Assembly (NCBI GenBank): GCA_016781485.1
Contig: JADDQH010000007.1
Span: 1 to 55,868, forward strand
Length of the DNA stretch: 55,868 nucleotides
Reading direction: 5' to 3'
Source: Chloroflexota bacterium
GTDB lineage: Bacteria; Chloroflexota; Limnocylindria; Limnocylindrales; CSP1-4
The position numbers and the translations under genes are program-made. Each line of letters opens with the position of its first letter. The first letter of the stretch is position 1. Shown in pieces: positions 1 through 10,168 of the stretch. The notes below the pieces were generated by a model. The model worked only from the letters and a program-made list of their open reading frames with translations. It did no database searches and had not been told where the DNA came from.

Positions 1-296
1 GACGGGAGGCGGTCGAAGGGGCTCGCCCGGCCGGGCAGCGTCCACCGCGCGGCACCCGAACGCACCTCGACGTCGCCGCCCGAGACGACGACGACGCACG
101 CTTCCGACGCCGCCGCGGCGAACCGGACCTCGGCCTCCACCCACACGGCGTCGAACGAGAGGTACCGCCAGCCGACGCGTCCCGGGTCGATCGCCACCCG
201 CCCGCGGTCGTTGGGTCGCACGCGAAGCGCGTCGTCAGGCAGGTCGTTCGGGAGCGCGCGAGGGTGGACGGTCGACACCCCGAGGAGCTCGGTCAT
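1..296 (-). CDS. iolB: 5-deoxy-glucuronate isomerase IolB, N-terminal part (runs off the window)
   Basis: The minus strand translates from an ATG at 296 to a protein starting MTELLGVSTVHPRALPNDLP, with GWRYLSFDAVWV and, near the window edge, SGGDVEVRSG and PGRASPFDRLP. The spacing of the Trp-aromatic-Phe motif, the V-x-SGG turn and the R-x-SPFD motif is typical of IolB, a cupin that isomerises 5-deoxy-glucuronate to 5-keto-2-deoxy-gluconate in cytosolic myo-inositol breakdown. Only about 98 residues lie in the window; the metal-binding C-terminal half is missing because the window ends. It starts 16 bp after the stop of the transaldolase-like gene on the same strand, so the two are probably co-transcribed. 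The presence of iolD nearby supports the call. Confidence 0.8.
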   Translation of the reverse strand, partial: MTELLGVSTVHPRALPNDLPDDALRVRPNDRGRVAIDPGRVGWRYLSFDAVWVEAEVRFAAAASEACVVVVSGGDVEVRSGAARWTLPGRASPFDRLP

Positions 297-312
297 CCGG
301 GCGAGCTCGCGC

Positions 313-1425
313 TCAACGGCCCGGCTTGTCAGGGTCCGGGAGCACCGCGTCGGTCACGAGGTGGAGGAGGTCGTGGTACGAGGAGATGAACGTCCGGAGC
401 GTGCGGACAGTCGGCCCGTACGTGTCGAACTCGTGCTCGCGAAGCCCGTCCGGTTCGTACGCGCGGACGAAGTCGGGGAAGCGCGCCTGCAGCTCAGCCA
501 GGATGGCCGGGTCGACCGGGTCGTCCATCCTCGGTCGCACCTCGACCGACGAGGCGTTGAACCGCTTCTGCCACGCGAAGGGCAGGGTGATGACGACGTC
601 GCCGCCGATGAGCTGGGACCAGTGGTAGTGGTGGCGGATCGCCGCGCCGAGGAGGCGCGCGCGGTAGCCGCGGTCGCGGAACAGGCCGTAGGCGCGCTTG
701 AAGACGGCGATGCCGCTCCAGGGGAGCGCGGCCGGGTCGGCGACGATCCCGTCACGCTCCGTCTGGACCCGCAGCCAGTCCTCGAGGCGGCCCATCATGA
801 TCGTGACGACCGGGCCCATCCGCTCGGTCGACTCACCCGATGCTTCCCGCGCGCGGAGGCCTCGCTCGATCGCGTCGGCGGCGGCGAGCGCCTGCGGGAC
901 CGTGAAACACACGGTCACGTTCACGCTGATGCCTCTCCGCGTCGCCTCCTCGATCGCCCTGATGCCGGCAGACGTGGCCGGGAACTTCACGATGACGTTC
1001 GGGGTGAGCGAGTCGAAGCGCGCCCCCTGGGCGACCATCCGCTCCGGGTTCCCGTAGAGGGTGGGGTCGGTCTGCATCGAGAGCCGTCCCTGGCGGCCGC
1101 GGTAGCGGTCGAACGCGGGCTCCAGGAGCCGCGCGGCGCGGACCGACATCTCCTCCACGGCCGCCCACGCGAGGTCGGCCTCCGTCCGCCGCGGATCCTC
1201 CGCGGCGAGCTCCCGGACCCGGTCCCGCCAGCGGCCCGGGTCGTGCTTCCAGACGTCCGCCACGATCGTCGGGTTCGCGGTCGCGCCGACCGCGCCGTAG
1301 GAGATCGCGTACTCGAGCTCGTCGATCGCGCACGAGTCGTTCCAGATGTCCGTCGCCGTCTCGGCGATCGTCCGCCCGAGGGGCGAGTCGGCGAGCGGCG
1401 GCGTCGGCGCGGTCAGGGTCTGCAT
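313..1425 (-). CDS. Transaldolase-family protein in the inositol locus
   Basis: A 370-residue protein read from the ATG at 1425; the open frame runs further upstream, but the MQTLTAPTPPLADSPLG start fits the family. Visible transaldolase features are TANPTIVADVWKHD near the N terminus (compare TTNPS), and NVIVKFPATSAGIRAIEEA, whose Lys is the Schiff-base residue of the family, followed by GISVNVTVCF. It is longer than classical TalB because of an insert before WSGIAVFKRAYG. The family transfers or cleaves C3 units by class I aldolase chemistry in the cytosol. Placement between iolB and the divergent iolD suggests a role in inositol catabolism, perhaps cleavage of the phosphorylated 5-keto-2-deoxy-gluconate in place of IolJ. 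That role is inference; a pentose-phosphate transaldolase remains possible. Confidence 0.8.
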   Translation of the reverse strand: MQTLTAPTPPLADSPLGRTIAETATDIWNDSCAIDELEYAISYGAVGATANPTIVADVWKHDPGRWRDRVRELAAEDPRRTEADLAWAAVEEMSVRAARLLEPAFDRYRGRQGRLSMQTDPTLYGNPERMVAQGARFDSLTPNVIVKFPATSAGIRAIEEATRRGISVNVTVCFTVPQALAAADAIERGLRAREASGESTERMGPVVTIMMGRLEDWLRVQTERDGIVADPAALPWSGIAVFKRAYGLFRDRGYRARLLGAAIRHHYHWSQLIGGDVVITLPFAWQKRFNASSVEVRPRMDDPVDPAILAELQARFPDFVRAYEPDGLREHEFDTYGPTVRTLRTFISSYHDLLHLVTDAVLPDPDKPGR

Positions 1426-1649
1426 GGTCGCCTCGAACCCCGCCCGGCCGTGCGGCCGTGCGGAGGGTGCAGGAGTCCTCTCGTGGCGGCGGGTGTCTTC
1501 TCCGTGCCGCCGCTGTGGACGGTCATCTCGTGCCTCAACGATACTCCGAGTGTGGACCGCAGCGTCACGCATCCCGTGCTCTCGCGCACTCCGAGCATGC
1601 CCTCGCCACCGCCGTCCCCCGCCCACGACGCGCGCCAGGGATCCGGGGC
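1426..1649. promoter_or_regulatory. Divergent intergenic region of the inositol locus with a direct repeat
   Basis: This 224-bp gap separates the starts of the minus-strand transaldolase/iolB genes and plus-strand iolD, so it must carry promoters in both directions. The octamer ACTCCGAG occurs twice, at 1543-1550 and 1588-1595, 45 bp apart. That is a candidate binding site for a local regulator, but no regulator gene is in the window. No convincing -35/-10 pair stands out. Confidence 0.3.
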
Positions 1650-3578
<1,929 letters not shown>

Positions 3579-3632
3579 CGGCCGCAGGGTCGCCGCCGGC
3601 GTCCACGCCCACGCGGACGTCGATCCAGCCGG

Positions 3633-4997
3633 TCACACCGACGGCACGAACACGGCGGGCGGCGTCTCCGACAGCAGCGTGCGCGTCGTCTCGAGTCCCC
3701 AGTCATCGAGGTCCTCGAGTCGGTCGCTGGACGCGCGTAGACCGCCGAAGCGAGCCACGTGGGCCGCCCACTCCTCGCGTCGCTCGACGGCGGGGCGGAC
3801 GATCAGACAGTCGGGATCGTTCACCCAGAAGCGCCCGTGCTGGAACGCGCGCGCGGCGCCGGTCACGATCGCCGCCCGCGAGCTCGGCGAGGACATGTCG
3901 CCGTCGCCCGGCTCGTAGACTGGTCCCGTATCGGGGCTGATCCGCATCGCGTCGAAGAGCCCGACGCTGGGCAGGATCGGGGCGCCGCAGCCGAGGAGGT
4001 ACGCGTCGCCGATGGAGTCGCGGATCAGCTCGACCCCGCTCCGGTACGCCGCGAGCGGCGAGACGTCCTCGTGACGTCGCCCGGCGAGCCCGCCCGCGTA
4101 GACGAAGTCGATCTTGAAGTAGTCGAACCCCCAGCCTCGTAACGTTCCGAAAACGTCCTCGAGGTATGCGCGGGCGCCGGGGTGGGTGGTATCGAGCGCG
4201 AACAGGTCCTGATCCCAGTTGTAGCCCGCGTCGACGGGTGCGTCGGGCCCGCCGACCAGCCAGTCGGGATGCTGCGCGGCCAGGGCAGACCGCGCGCCGG
4301 CGAGGAACGGAGCGACCCAGATCCCGGCCCTCCGTCCCTCCGCGCGGATCCCGTCGACGAGCGCGGTGAGCGACGCGAAGCGGTCGGAGAGCGAGAGCCA
4401 GTCCCCGACCTCGCTCTGGTAGCCGTCGTCGAGCTGCACGACCTCGACCGGCAGCTGGAGCCGCCCGATCGCCTCGAGGTTCTCGACCATGTCGGCTTCC
4501 CTGACGTCGGTGAAGTAGTGGTACCAGGAGCACCAGACGGTGGGAGCTGGCCGGATCGCCGATACGCCGGTGCGCACCGCGAACGCGTCCGCCCACCGCG
4601 CCAGTGCGCCGTCGATGCCTCCGGGTCCGTCGTCGACGTGCTCCTCGAGAGACGCATCGGCCGAGACCAAGAGCCGCCCGTCGCGGACCTCGGCACGGAT
4701 CGAGGGGATGACCCCGAGCCCGTCCGGGACGGCGAAGACGTGGACGGGGGCGGCCTCGTCCGGCTGGACCGCGAGGAGTCCGTCGGCCCGGAACGCCTCG
4801 TCCAGAGACTCGCTCTTGCGCTGATAGTGGAGGACCCGGTTCCTCTTGCTGAGCGGGCGGAACGGGCGGTCGCCGACCCGGTAGGTCGCGGTCGGGGTCC
4901 AGGACTGCCAACCGTGCTCGTAGAGGCGCCCCCGTGCCTCGTCGATCGGGATCTCCGCGATCCGCTCCACGACCGCCCCTCCCCGGGTGCTAGGCAA
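3633..4997 (-). CDS. GH36-type alpha-galactosidase, possibly with a frameshift at its 5' end
   Basis: A 454-residue protein from a TTG at 4997. GH36/clan GH-D landmarks are clear: VWCSWYHYF (about 155-162), VVQLDDGYQ (187-194), GIWVAPF (225-231), FDYFKIDF with the predicted nucleophile Asp297, and AMRISPDTGP with the predicted acid/base Asp356, then FWVNDPDC. It should hydrolyse terminal alpha-galactosides in the cytosol. It lacks most of the large N-terminal beta domain of 700-residue GH36 enzymes, as do some short homologues. The start is doubtful: a neighbouring frame from an ATG at 5037 reads SYELEEERCLAPGEG and would run straight into VVERIAEIPIDE if one G were added in the G-rich stretch near 4975-4985. 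Either the TTG is used or the 5' end carries a frameshift. Confidence 0.85.
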   Translation of the reverse strand: MPSTRGGAVVERIAEIPIDEARGRLYEHGWQSWTPTATYRVGDRPFRPLSKRNRVLHYQRKSESLDEAFRADGLLAVQPDEAAPVHVFAVPDGLGVIPSIRAEVRDGRLLVSADASLEEHVDDGPGGIDGALARWADAFAVRTGVSAIRPAPTVWCSWYHYFTDVREADMVENLEAIGRLQLPVEVVQLDDGYQSEVGDWLSLSDRFASLTALVDGIRAEGRRAGIWVAPFLAGARSALAAQHPDWLVGGPDAPVDAGYNWDQDLFALDTTHPGARAYLEDVFGTLRGWGFDYFKIDFVYAGGLAGRRHEDVSPLAAYRSGVELIRDSIGDAYLLGCGAPILPSVGLFDAMRISPDTGPVYEPGDGDMSSPSSRAAIVTGAARAFQHGRFWVNDPDCLIVRPAVERREEWAAHVARFGGLRASSDRLEDLDDWGLETTRTLLSETPPAVFVPSV

Positions 4998-5132
4998 CGC
5001 TCCTCCTCCAGCTCATAGCTCCGGTCACCAGCCTGCATTGTTGCTCGCCGGCCGGACGCCGCTTCGCGAGTTCCCCTTCCCGCCGCGATTCCAGTGGTAC
5101 ACAATCGCGAAAGTTCGACGGACGAGATGTCG

Positions 5133-5139
5133 AAAGGAG
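5133..5139 (+). promoter_or_regulatory. Shine-Dalgarno site for the His-rich protein
   Basis: AAAGGAG lies 8 nt before the ATG at 5148 and selects that start over the earlier in-frame ATG at 5127. Upstream, TGGTACACAAT near 5095-5105 could be an extended -10. Confidence 0.6.
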
Positions 5140-5147
5140 CGCACGAG

Positions 5148-5429
5148 ATGGCCGACCAGCACACCGTCGGGGAAGAGGCGCAGCAGCAGGAGCACAGCCA
5201 CCCGGCGCAGATCCATACGCACGATCACTACCACGTGACGCACCACCACACGGGCGGCCCGCTCGGCGAGTTCCAGCACCGATCGCATTACCACAGCCAT
5301 GAGCACGACCATGGGCCGCTCGTCCATGGGCACCAGCACTCGGACGAGGAAGAGCGCAGGGACCACGACGCGGAGGCGCATGTCCACGACCACAGCGACC
5401 CGACGGGCGAGGCCGGCGTGGCGAGGTAG
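5148..5429 (+). CDS. Small histidine-rich, probably metal-binding protein
   Basis: A 93-residue protein with 23 histidines, mostly in HxH and HHH patterns (SHPAQIHTHDHYHVTHHHTG, HRSHYHSHEHDHG, HGHQH, HVHDH), interleaved with Asp and Glu. There is no signal peptide or membrane segment, so it is probably cytosolic and disordered until metal is bound. His-rich stretches of this kind bind Ni, Zn, Co or Cu in metallochaperones and storage proteins; I cannot assign a specific family. It stands alone between the divergent alpha-galactosidase and the winged-helix gene, with no metal transporter or metalloenzyme-maturation gene next to it. A strong Shine-Dalgarno site supports real expression. Confidence 0.75.
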   Translation: MADQHTVGEEAQQQEHSHPAQIHTHDHYHVTHHHTGGPLGEFQHRSHYHSHEHDHGPLVHGHQHSDEEERRDHDAEAHVHDHSDPTGEAGVAR

Positions 5430-5545
5430 CAAGGGATATCGGGGTCGCGAGCATCCCGGGAAAGGCGCCAGCGACCGCGCCCCTTCGACGGCCCGTGGTC
5501 GCGCGCGCACCCTGCAGCGCGACCCGGCCACGTGTTCCTGACAGG

Positions 5546-5560
5546 CGGGAGCAGCTCCCG
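5546..5560. promoter_or_regulatory. 15-bp inverted repeat just before the winged-helix gene
   Basis: CGGGAGCAGCTCCCG is a perfect inverted repeat (7-bp arms, 1-nt centre) ending 6 nt before the ATG at 5567. It overlaps the place where a ribosome binding site would be, so it could be an operator (autoregulation is possible) or a small hairpin that hides the start. Confidence 0.35.
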
Positions 5561-5566
5561 TCCCCG

Positions 5567-6706
5567 ATGATCGTGCCCGTGTCCGACCGGGTCCTGACCG
5601 CAGCCGAGCTCAACCGGGCCACGCTCGCTCGGCAGCTGCTGCTCGAGCGGGTCGCGCTCGACGCCGTGGAGGGGATCGAGCGGCTCGTGGCGCTCCAGGC
5701 GCAGGAGCCGGCGTCACCGTACATCGCGCTGTGGACGCGCATAGACGGGTTCCGCGCCGAAGACCTCGACCGAGCCTTCCTCGAGCGGCATGTCGTCAAG
5801 GCGACGCTGCTGCGCGTGACGCTCCACGTCGTCAGCGCTCGCGACTACCGCTGCTTCTGGCCCGCGGTCGCCCCCGCGCTCCGGCTGTGGCGACAGCAGG
5901 CGATGAAGCGACTCGACCTCACGCTCCCGCTCGACGAGCTCGCTCAGAAGGCTCTCGCGTACGCGTCCGAGCCGCGGACGAACGACGAGATGCGGAAGCA
6001 CCTGCCGCAGATGCAGGATGGGACAGGACCGGCGGGGCAGAACGACTCCTGGTGGGCCGTGCGGACGCACGCCCCCTTCGCGATGGCCCCGAGCAACGTG
6101 CCCTGGTGCTTCGGCCGCCGCCCGACCTACGTGGCCGCGCCGGCCTGGCTGGGAGAGCCGTTGGCGTCGGAGCAAGAGGGGCTCGACCACCTGATCCGTC
6201 GCTACCTGGCGGGCTTCGGACCGGCGACCGTCGGCGACATCCACCAGTTCACGCGGGTCGAGCGGAGTCGACTCAGGCCGGCCGTCGAACGGCTCGCCCC
6301 TGGGCTCCGCACCTTCCGGGACGAGCGCGGGCGGGTGCTGTACGACCTCCCCAACGCGCCCCTCCCGCCGGCCGACACCCCCGCGCCCGTGCGCTTCCTG
6401 CCCATGTGGGACAGCACGCTGCTCGCGTACGAGGACCGCAGCAGGGTCATCGCCGAGCAGTACCGGCGGCGCGTCCTCCAGGTGAACGGCGACTGGCTGC
6501 CGACGTTCCTTGTCGACGGCCACGTCGCCGGGCTGTGGCGCGCGGACGTCCACGACGGACGGACCACGATCCGACCGGAGCCGTTCGAGCCGCTCTCCCC
6601 GGACGTGAAGGAGCAGCTCGCGGAGGAGGCCCAGCGACTCGCCCGCTTCGTCGAGCCACTCGAACCCGCCGTCTACAAGCGCTACGCCAACACGTGGATG
6701 AAGTAG
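5567..6706 (+). CDS. Winged-helix DNA-binding domain protein (HTH_42 / YcaQ-AlkX-like)
   Basis: A 379-residue protein beginning MIVPVSDRVLTAAELNRATL; the frame continues upstream, but this ATG gives the family's normal N terminus. The segment LARQLLLER...GIERLVALQAQEPASPYIALW followed by DRAFLERHVVKATLLRVTLHVVSA is the signature opening of the PF06224-type family, and LPMWDSTLLAYEDRSRVI with WRADV in the C-terminal third also fits. Some members (YcaQ, AlkX/AlkZ) are DNA glycosylases that act on crosslinked or bulky-alkylated DNA; most actinobacterial-type copies are uncharacterised. I therefore call the family, not a repair activity. The patatin gene starts 13 bp downstream, suggesting an operon. 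Confidence 0.8.
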   Translation: MIVPVSDRVLTAAELNRATLARQLLLERVALDAVEGIERLVALQAQEPASPYIALWTRIDGFRAEDLDRAFLERHVVKATLLRVTLHVVSARDYRCFWPAVAPALRLWRQQAMKRLDLTLPLDELAQKALAYASEPRTNDEMRKHLPQMQDGTGPAGQNDSWWAVRTHAPFAMAPSNVPWCFGRRPTYVAAPAWLGEPLASEQEGLDHLIRRYLAGFGPATVGDIHQFTRVERSRLRPAVERLAPGLRTFRDERGRVLYDLPNAPLPPADTPAPVRFLPMWDSTLLAYEDRSRVIAEQYRRRVLQVNGDWLPTFLVDGHVAGLWRADVHDGRTTIRPEPFEPLSPDVKEQLAEEAQRLARFVEPLEPAVYKRYANTWMK

Positions 6707-6719
6707 GAGGCGCCAGGGC

Positions 6720-8045
6720 ATGAGGGAGGCCGCGTCCGAGCGAGCGGAGTCGGTCGCCGGGCACGAAGACGTCGCGTGGGACCCCGCGGTCGCGCCCGAC
6801 ACGACGGAGCACGCCCGCGAGGCGTACCTCCCAAAGCCCAGGCCGGAACGTCACGGCGTCGCGCTATGCCTGTCAGGGGGCGGCTCGCGGGCGGCGCTGT
6901 TCCACCTGGGAGTCCTACGCCGGTTGAACGAGACGGGCGTGCTGTCGCAGGTCACGACGATCAGCTCGGTCTCCGGGGGGAGCATCCTCGCCGCCCACCT
7001 CGCCAGGACGGTACCGGTCTGGCCAGCGAAGGGGGACCCGATCCCCTCGTTCCAGGAGCGAGTCGTCCACTCGTTCGAGGCGTTCGTCCGGAAGAACCTG
7101 CGGACGGCGCCGTTGGCCGAGCGGCTGCTGCCGTGGAACTTGCTGCGCGAGAGAACGCAGATCGACAAGCTCGTCAGGCTCTTCGACAGGCACCTCAATG
7201 GAGCGAGGATCGAGGACCTACCCGGCCCGCCTGACGCGCCCCGCTACGTGTTCTGCGCGACCGACAACGTGTTCGCCACGAACTGGACGATCGAGCGGGA
7301 GCGGATGGGCGACTACATGGCGGGCTACACCCGGGAGCCGCCGCAGTGGACCGTCGGGCGGGCGGCCGCGGCTTCATCGTGTTTCCCGCCGCTGTTCGAC
7401 CCGATGCCCATCGACGTCTCCCCTGCCGACCTGAGTCGCGGCGACTATCGAGGCGACGATCGTGACGCGCTGATCCGAGGATTGAAGCTGAGCGACGGCG
7501 GGTTGTACGACAACCTCGCGCTGGAGCCGGTCTGGAACGACCACGAGGTCGTGATCGTGAGTGACGGCGGGGCGACCTTCGACCCGCAGGCCGACTCGTG
7601 GCTGTGGCCGCGGCTGAAGCGATACAGCACCCTGATGGGCGTCCAGGCGACCAAGATCCGCAAGCGCTGGCTCATCGCGAGCTACGCGACGCAGGTGATG
7701 GGCGGCGCGTACATCGGGATCGGCAGCCCGGTCGCAAACTACAGGACGGGTGGACCGGGCTATCCAGAGAAGCTGGTCGATGAGGTCGTATCCGAGGTTC
7801 GCACTGACCTCGACGCGTTCAGCAGGGCCGAGATCGGCGTCCTCCAGAACCACGGGTACCTGATCGCCGAGGCCGCCCTCGCGAAGCACCTCTCACGCGC
7901 TCCGCTGAAGATCACCCCCGCGCCGCTCCACCTACCCGCCCGGGAGTTGATGGACCCGAGCATCGTCCGCGGGCTGCTCGCCGATAGCCACAGGCGCAAG
8001 CTGCCGTTCGGGCGCGGCAGGTGGCTACCGTACGTGTTCGAGTAG
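6720..8045 (+). CDS. Patatin-like phospholipase
   Basis: A 441-residue protein with the full patatin signature: the oxyanion loop LCLSGGGSRAALFHLGVL, the nucleophile elbow ISSVSGGSILAAHLA (second Ser), and the dyad Asp in LSDGGLYDNLALEPV. It should hydrolyse acyl chains from phospholipids or other lipids. No signal peptide or long hydrophobic anchor is visible, so cytosolic or peripheral-membrane action is likely. It lies 13 bp after the winged-helix gene on the same strand. The bacterial patatin family is broad, so the substrate is not predictable. The frame is intact and of normal length. Confidence 0.9.
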   Translation: MREAASERAESVAGHEDVAWDPAVAPDTTEHAREAYLPKPRPERHGVALCLSGGGSRAALFHLGVLRRLNETGVLSQVTTISSVSGGSILAAHLARTVPVWPAKGDPIPSFQERVVHSFEAFVRKNLRTAPLAERLLPWNLLRERTQIDKLVRLFDRHLNGARIEDLPGPPDAPRYVFCATDNVFATNWTIERERMGDYMAGYTREPPQWTVGRAAAASSCFPPLFDPMPIDVSPADLSRGDYRGDDRDALIRGLKLSDGGLYDNLALEPVWNDHEVVIVSDGGATFDPQADSWLWPRLKRYSTLMGVQATKIRKRWLIASYATQVMGGAYIGIGSPVANYRTGGPGYPEKLVDEVVSEVRTDLDAFSRAEIGVLQNHGYLIAEAALAKHLSRAPLKITPAPLHLPARELMDPSIVRGLLADSHRRKLPFGRGRWLPYVFE

Positions 8046-8136
8046 GCGATCTGCCGGATCGGTAAGGAGCGGGTCATCCGCGAGGATGAGGGACGAAATC
8101 ATCGGGAGGACGGATGCGGATCCCCGGCGCGGCGAC

Positions 8137-8142
8137 TAGCGT
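8137..8142 (+). promoter_or_regulatory. Predicted -10 box for a leaderless kinase mRNA
   Basis: TAGCGT lies 7 nt before the ATG at 8150, so transcription would begin at or next to the start codon. This favours 8150 over the upstream in-frame ATG at 8114, which would lie inside the promoter. Confidence 0.45.
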
Positions 8143-8149
8143 GACGCAG

Positions 8150-9340
8150 ATGCGGATCCGTGCCGCCGGCCGACGACTCCCCAGGCTCAGCCCGACGCTC
8201 GTCGACGTCTCGATCGTGCTCGGTCTCGCGGCGATCGTCGTCGAGGAGTCGTGGCCGCGCGTCCCTGCCGACGCGCAGGACTCGACTTCTACGCTGCTGC
8301 CACTTCTCATCGGGTTCGCGACCGTGATCCCCCTCCTCTGGCGGCGACGCGCGCCGGTGCCCGTCGTCATCGCCGTCACGGCCACCGCATTCGCAACCGC
8401 CGTCCTCTTCCGAACGGAGTCTTCGGCCACCTTCTTTGCGTTCCTGCTGGCGGTCTTCTCCGCCGGCGCCCATAGCCGGTCGCTCGAGGCGTCGCTGGCA
8501 GGACTCGGCGCCATCGTCTTCTTTCTCGTCGTCATGGCGTGGACCGAGGGTGAGATCCAGCCGTGGTCGATCCTGATGGGCGCGATGATGACGGGGACGT
8601 GGATCGCCGGTGAGACGCTCCGGCGCCGCGCGGTCCTCACGGCCGATCTCCAAGCCCGCGCGGCCCAGCTGGAACGCGAGCGCGACGAGGAAGCGCAGCG
8701 GGCGGTCGCGGAGGAGCGCGTCCGGATCGCCCGAGAGCTTCACGACGTCGTCGCGCACAGCGTCAGCGTGATGGTCGTGCAGGCGGCCGCGGCGCGCCGG
8801 ATCATGGACAGCAGACCGGACGCCGCACGGGAGTCGATGGAGTCGATCGAATCGACGGGTCGCCAGGCACTTGCCGAGATGCGACGCCTGCTCGGCGTCC
8901 TCCGAAGCGGGGACGAGGAGGCGCTCGCCCGTGCGCCGCAGCCGACTCTCGACTACCTGCCCAGGCTCATAGAGGACATCCGCGAGGCAGGACTCCCGGT
9001 CGAAGTGCGGGTCGAGGGAGAACCGCGTCCTCTCCCGCCCGGCGTCGATCTCTCCGCGTACCGGGTCGTCCAGGAGGCGCTCACGAACGCGCTGCGCCAT
9101 GCGGGCCCGGCAAGGGCGTCGGTGGTCGTCCGCTACGGGCAGGATGACGTGGAGATCGAGGTGACCGACGACGGCCGGGGTGTGCCGGAGGACGCGGGAG
9201 CGGCGGGAGGCCCCGGACACGGTCTGGTCGGGATGCGTGAGCGCGTGGCGCTGTTCCGCGGTGAGTTCCAAGCGGGACCCGGAGACGGCGGGGGCTTCGC
9301 GGTCAGGGCGCGTCTTCCCGTCGAGCCGAACCAGGCATGA
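8150..9340 (+). CDS. Sensor histidine kinase (NarL-type two-component system 1)
   Basis: A 396-residue membrane kinase. Hydrophobic segments in the first 135 residues ([60 protein letters not shown]) form an N-terminal membrane sensor without a recognisable ligand domain. The HisKA_3 dimerisation/phosphoacceptor motif [17 protein letters not shown] puts the phosphorylated His at about 198. The ATPase domain shows [10 protein letters not shown] (N box), VTDDGRGV (G1) and [11 protein letters not shown] (G2). I take the ATG at 8150 because a -10-like TAGCGT precedes it. The stop overlaps the ATG of the response regulator (ATGA), so the pair is translationally coupled. The signal sensed is unknown. 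Confidence 0.9.
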   Translation: MRIRAAGRRLPRLSPTLVDVSIVLGLAAIVVEESWPRVPADAQDSTSTLLPLLIGFATVIPLLWRRRAPVPVVIAVTATAFATAVLFRTESSATFFAFLLAVFSAGAHSRSLEASLAGLGAIVFFLVVMAWTEGEIQPWSILMGAMMTGTWIAGETLRRRAVLTADLQARAAQLERERDEEAQRAVAEERVRIARELHDVVAHSVSVMVVQAAAARRIMDSRPDAARESMESIESTGRQALAEMRRLLGVLRSGDEEALARAPQPTLDYLPRLIEDIREAGLPVEVRVEGEPRPLPPGVDLSAYRVVQEALTNALRHAGPARASVVVRYGQDDVEIEVTDDGRGVPEDAGAAGGPGHGLVGMRERVALFRGEFQAGPGDGGGFAVRARLPVEPNQA

Positions 9341-10002
9341 AGCACCGCGTACTCATCGCGGACGATCAGTCACTTCTGCGGAGGGGATTCCGACTAATCC
9401 TCGAGTCGGAGCCGACGATCGATGTCGTCGGCGAGGCGGTCGATGGCCTGGACGCCGTCTCGATGGCGCGCGTGCTGCGGCCCGACGTCGTGCTCATGGA
9501 CATCCGGATGCCGAACGTCGACGGCCTCGAGGCGACGCGGCGGATCCTCGCGAACGGCAACGGGTCGACGAAGGTCCTGATCCTCACGACGTTCGACCTG
9601 GACGAATACGTCTACGAAGCACTTCGTTCCGGGGCGAGCGCTTTCCTGTTGAAGGACGCCCCGCCCGAGCAGTTGATCCACGCCATCCACGTCGTCGCCG
9701 CCGGCGATGCACTGCTCGCTCCTTCGGTGACGCGCCGTCTCATCCACGAATTCGCGAAGCGACCAACGCCGCGGGAGGCGACGGGTCCTGACCTCCGCGA
9801 GCTGACGGCGCGGGAGGTCGAGGTCCTCAAGCTAGTCGCCAGAGGCGACTCGAACGCGGAGATCGCACACGCGCTGTACGTGAGCGAGACGACGGTGAAG
9901 ACGCACGTGGCGCGGATCCTGGCGAAGCTCGGCGCGCGCGATCGGACGCAGGCCGTGGTGCTGGCGTACGAGAGCGGGCTCGTGCAGCCCGGTGTGCGGT
10001 AG
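9337..10002 (+). CDS. Response regulator, LuxR/NarL family (two-component system 1)
   Basis: A 221-residue cytosolic DNA-binding regulator. The receiver domain has the acidic pair ADD at 8-10, the phosphoacceptor Asp55 in VLMDIRMP, and the switch region LILTTFD...KDAPPEQL. The C-terminal LuxR-type helix-turn-helix spans about 155-215 ([22 protein letters not shown]...[17 protein letters not shown]). It is coupled to the kinase by a 4-bp overlap, so the two form one phosphorelay. No target gene is obvious; the divergent kinase/regulator pair at 16.4-18.5 kb is a separate system. Confidence 0.93.
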   Translation: MKHRVLIADDQSLLRRGFRLILESEPTIDVVGEAVDGLDAVSMARVLRPDVVLMDIRMPNVDGLEATRRILANGNGSTKVLILTTFDLDEYVYEALRSGASAFLLKDAPPEQLIHAIHVVAAGDALLAPSVTRRLIHEFAKRPTPREATGPDLRELTAREVEVLKLVARGDSNAEIAHALYVSETTVKTHVARILAKLGARDRTQAVVLAYESGLVQPGVR

Positions 10003-10168
10003 TCGATCGCTCGGCCGATCCTCCTCCCACCGGGTGAGCGTGGGCTCTCGGAAATCGGCCGCGAGGACGACCGCTTTCAGCACCTGAGGGCGACGACGGG
10101 CGCCCTCCCTGAGTCGACCATCTCCTCAACGCCGGTCGGCCATACAGACCGCGAAGAAGGAGAGGGAC

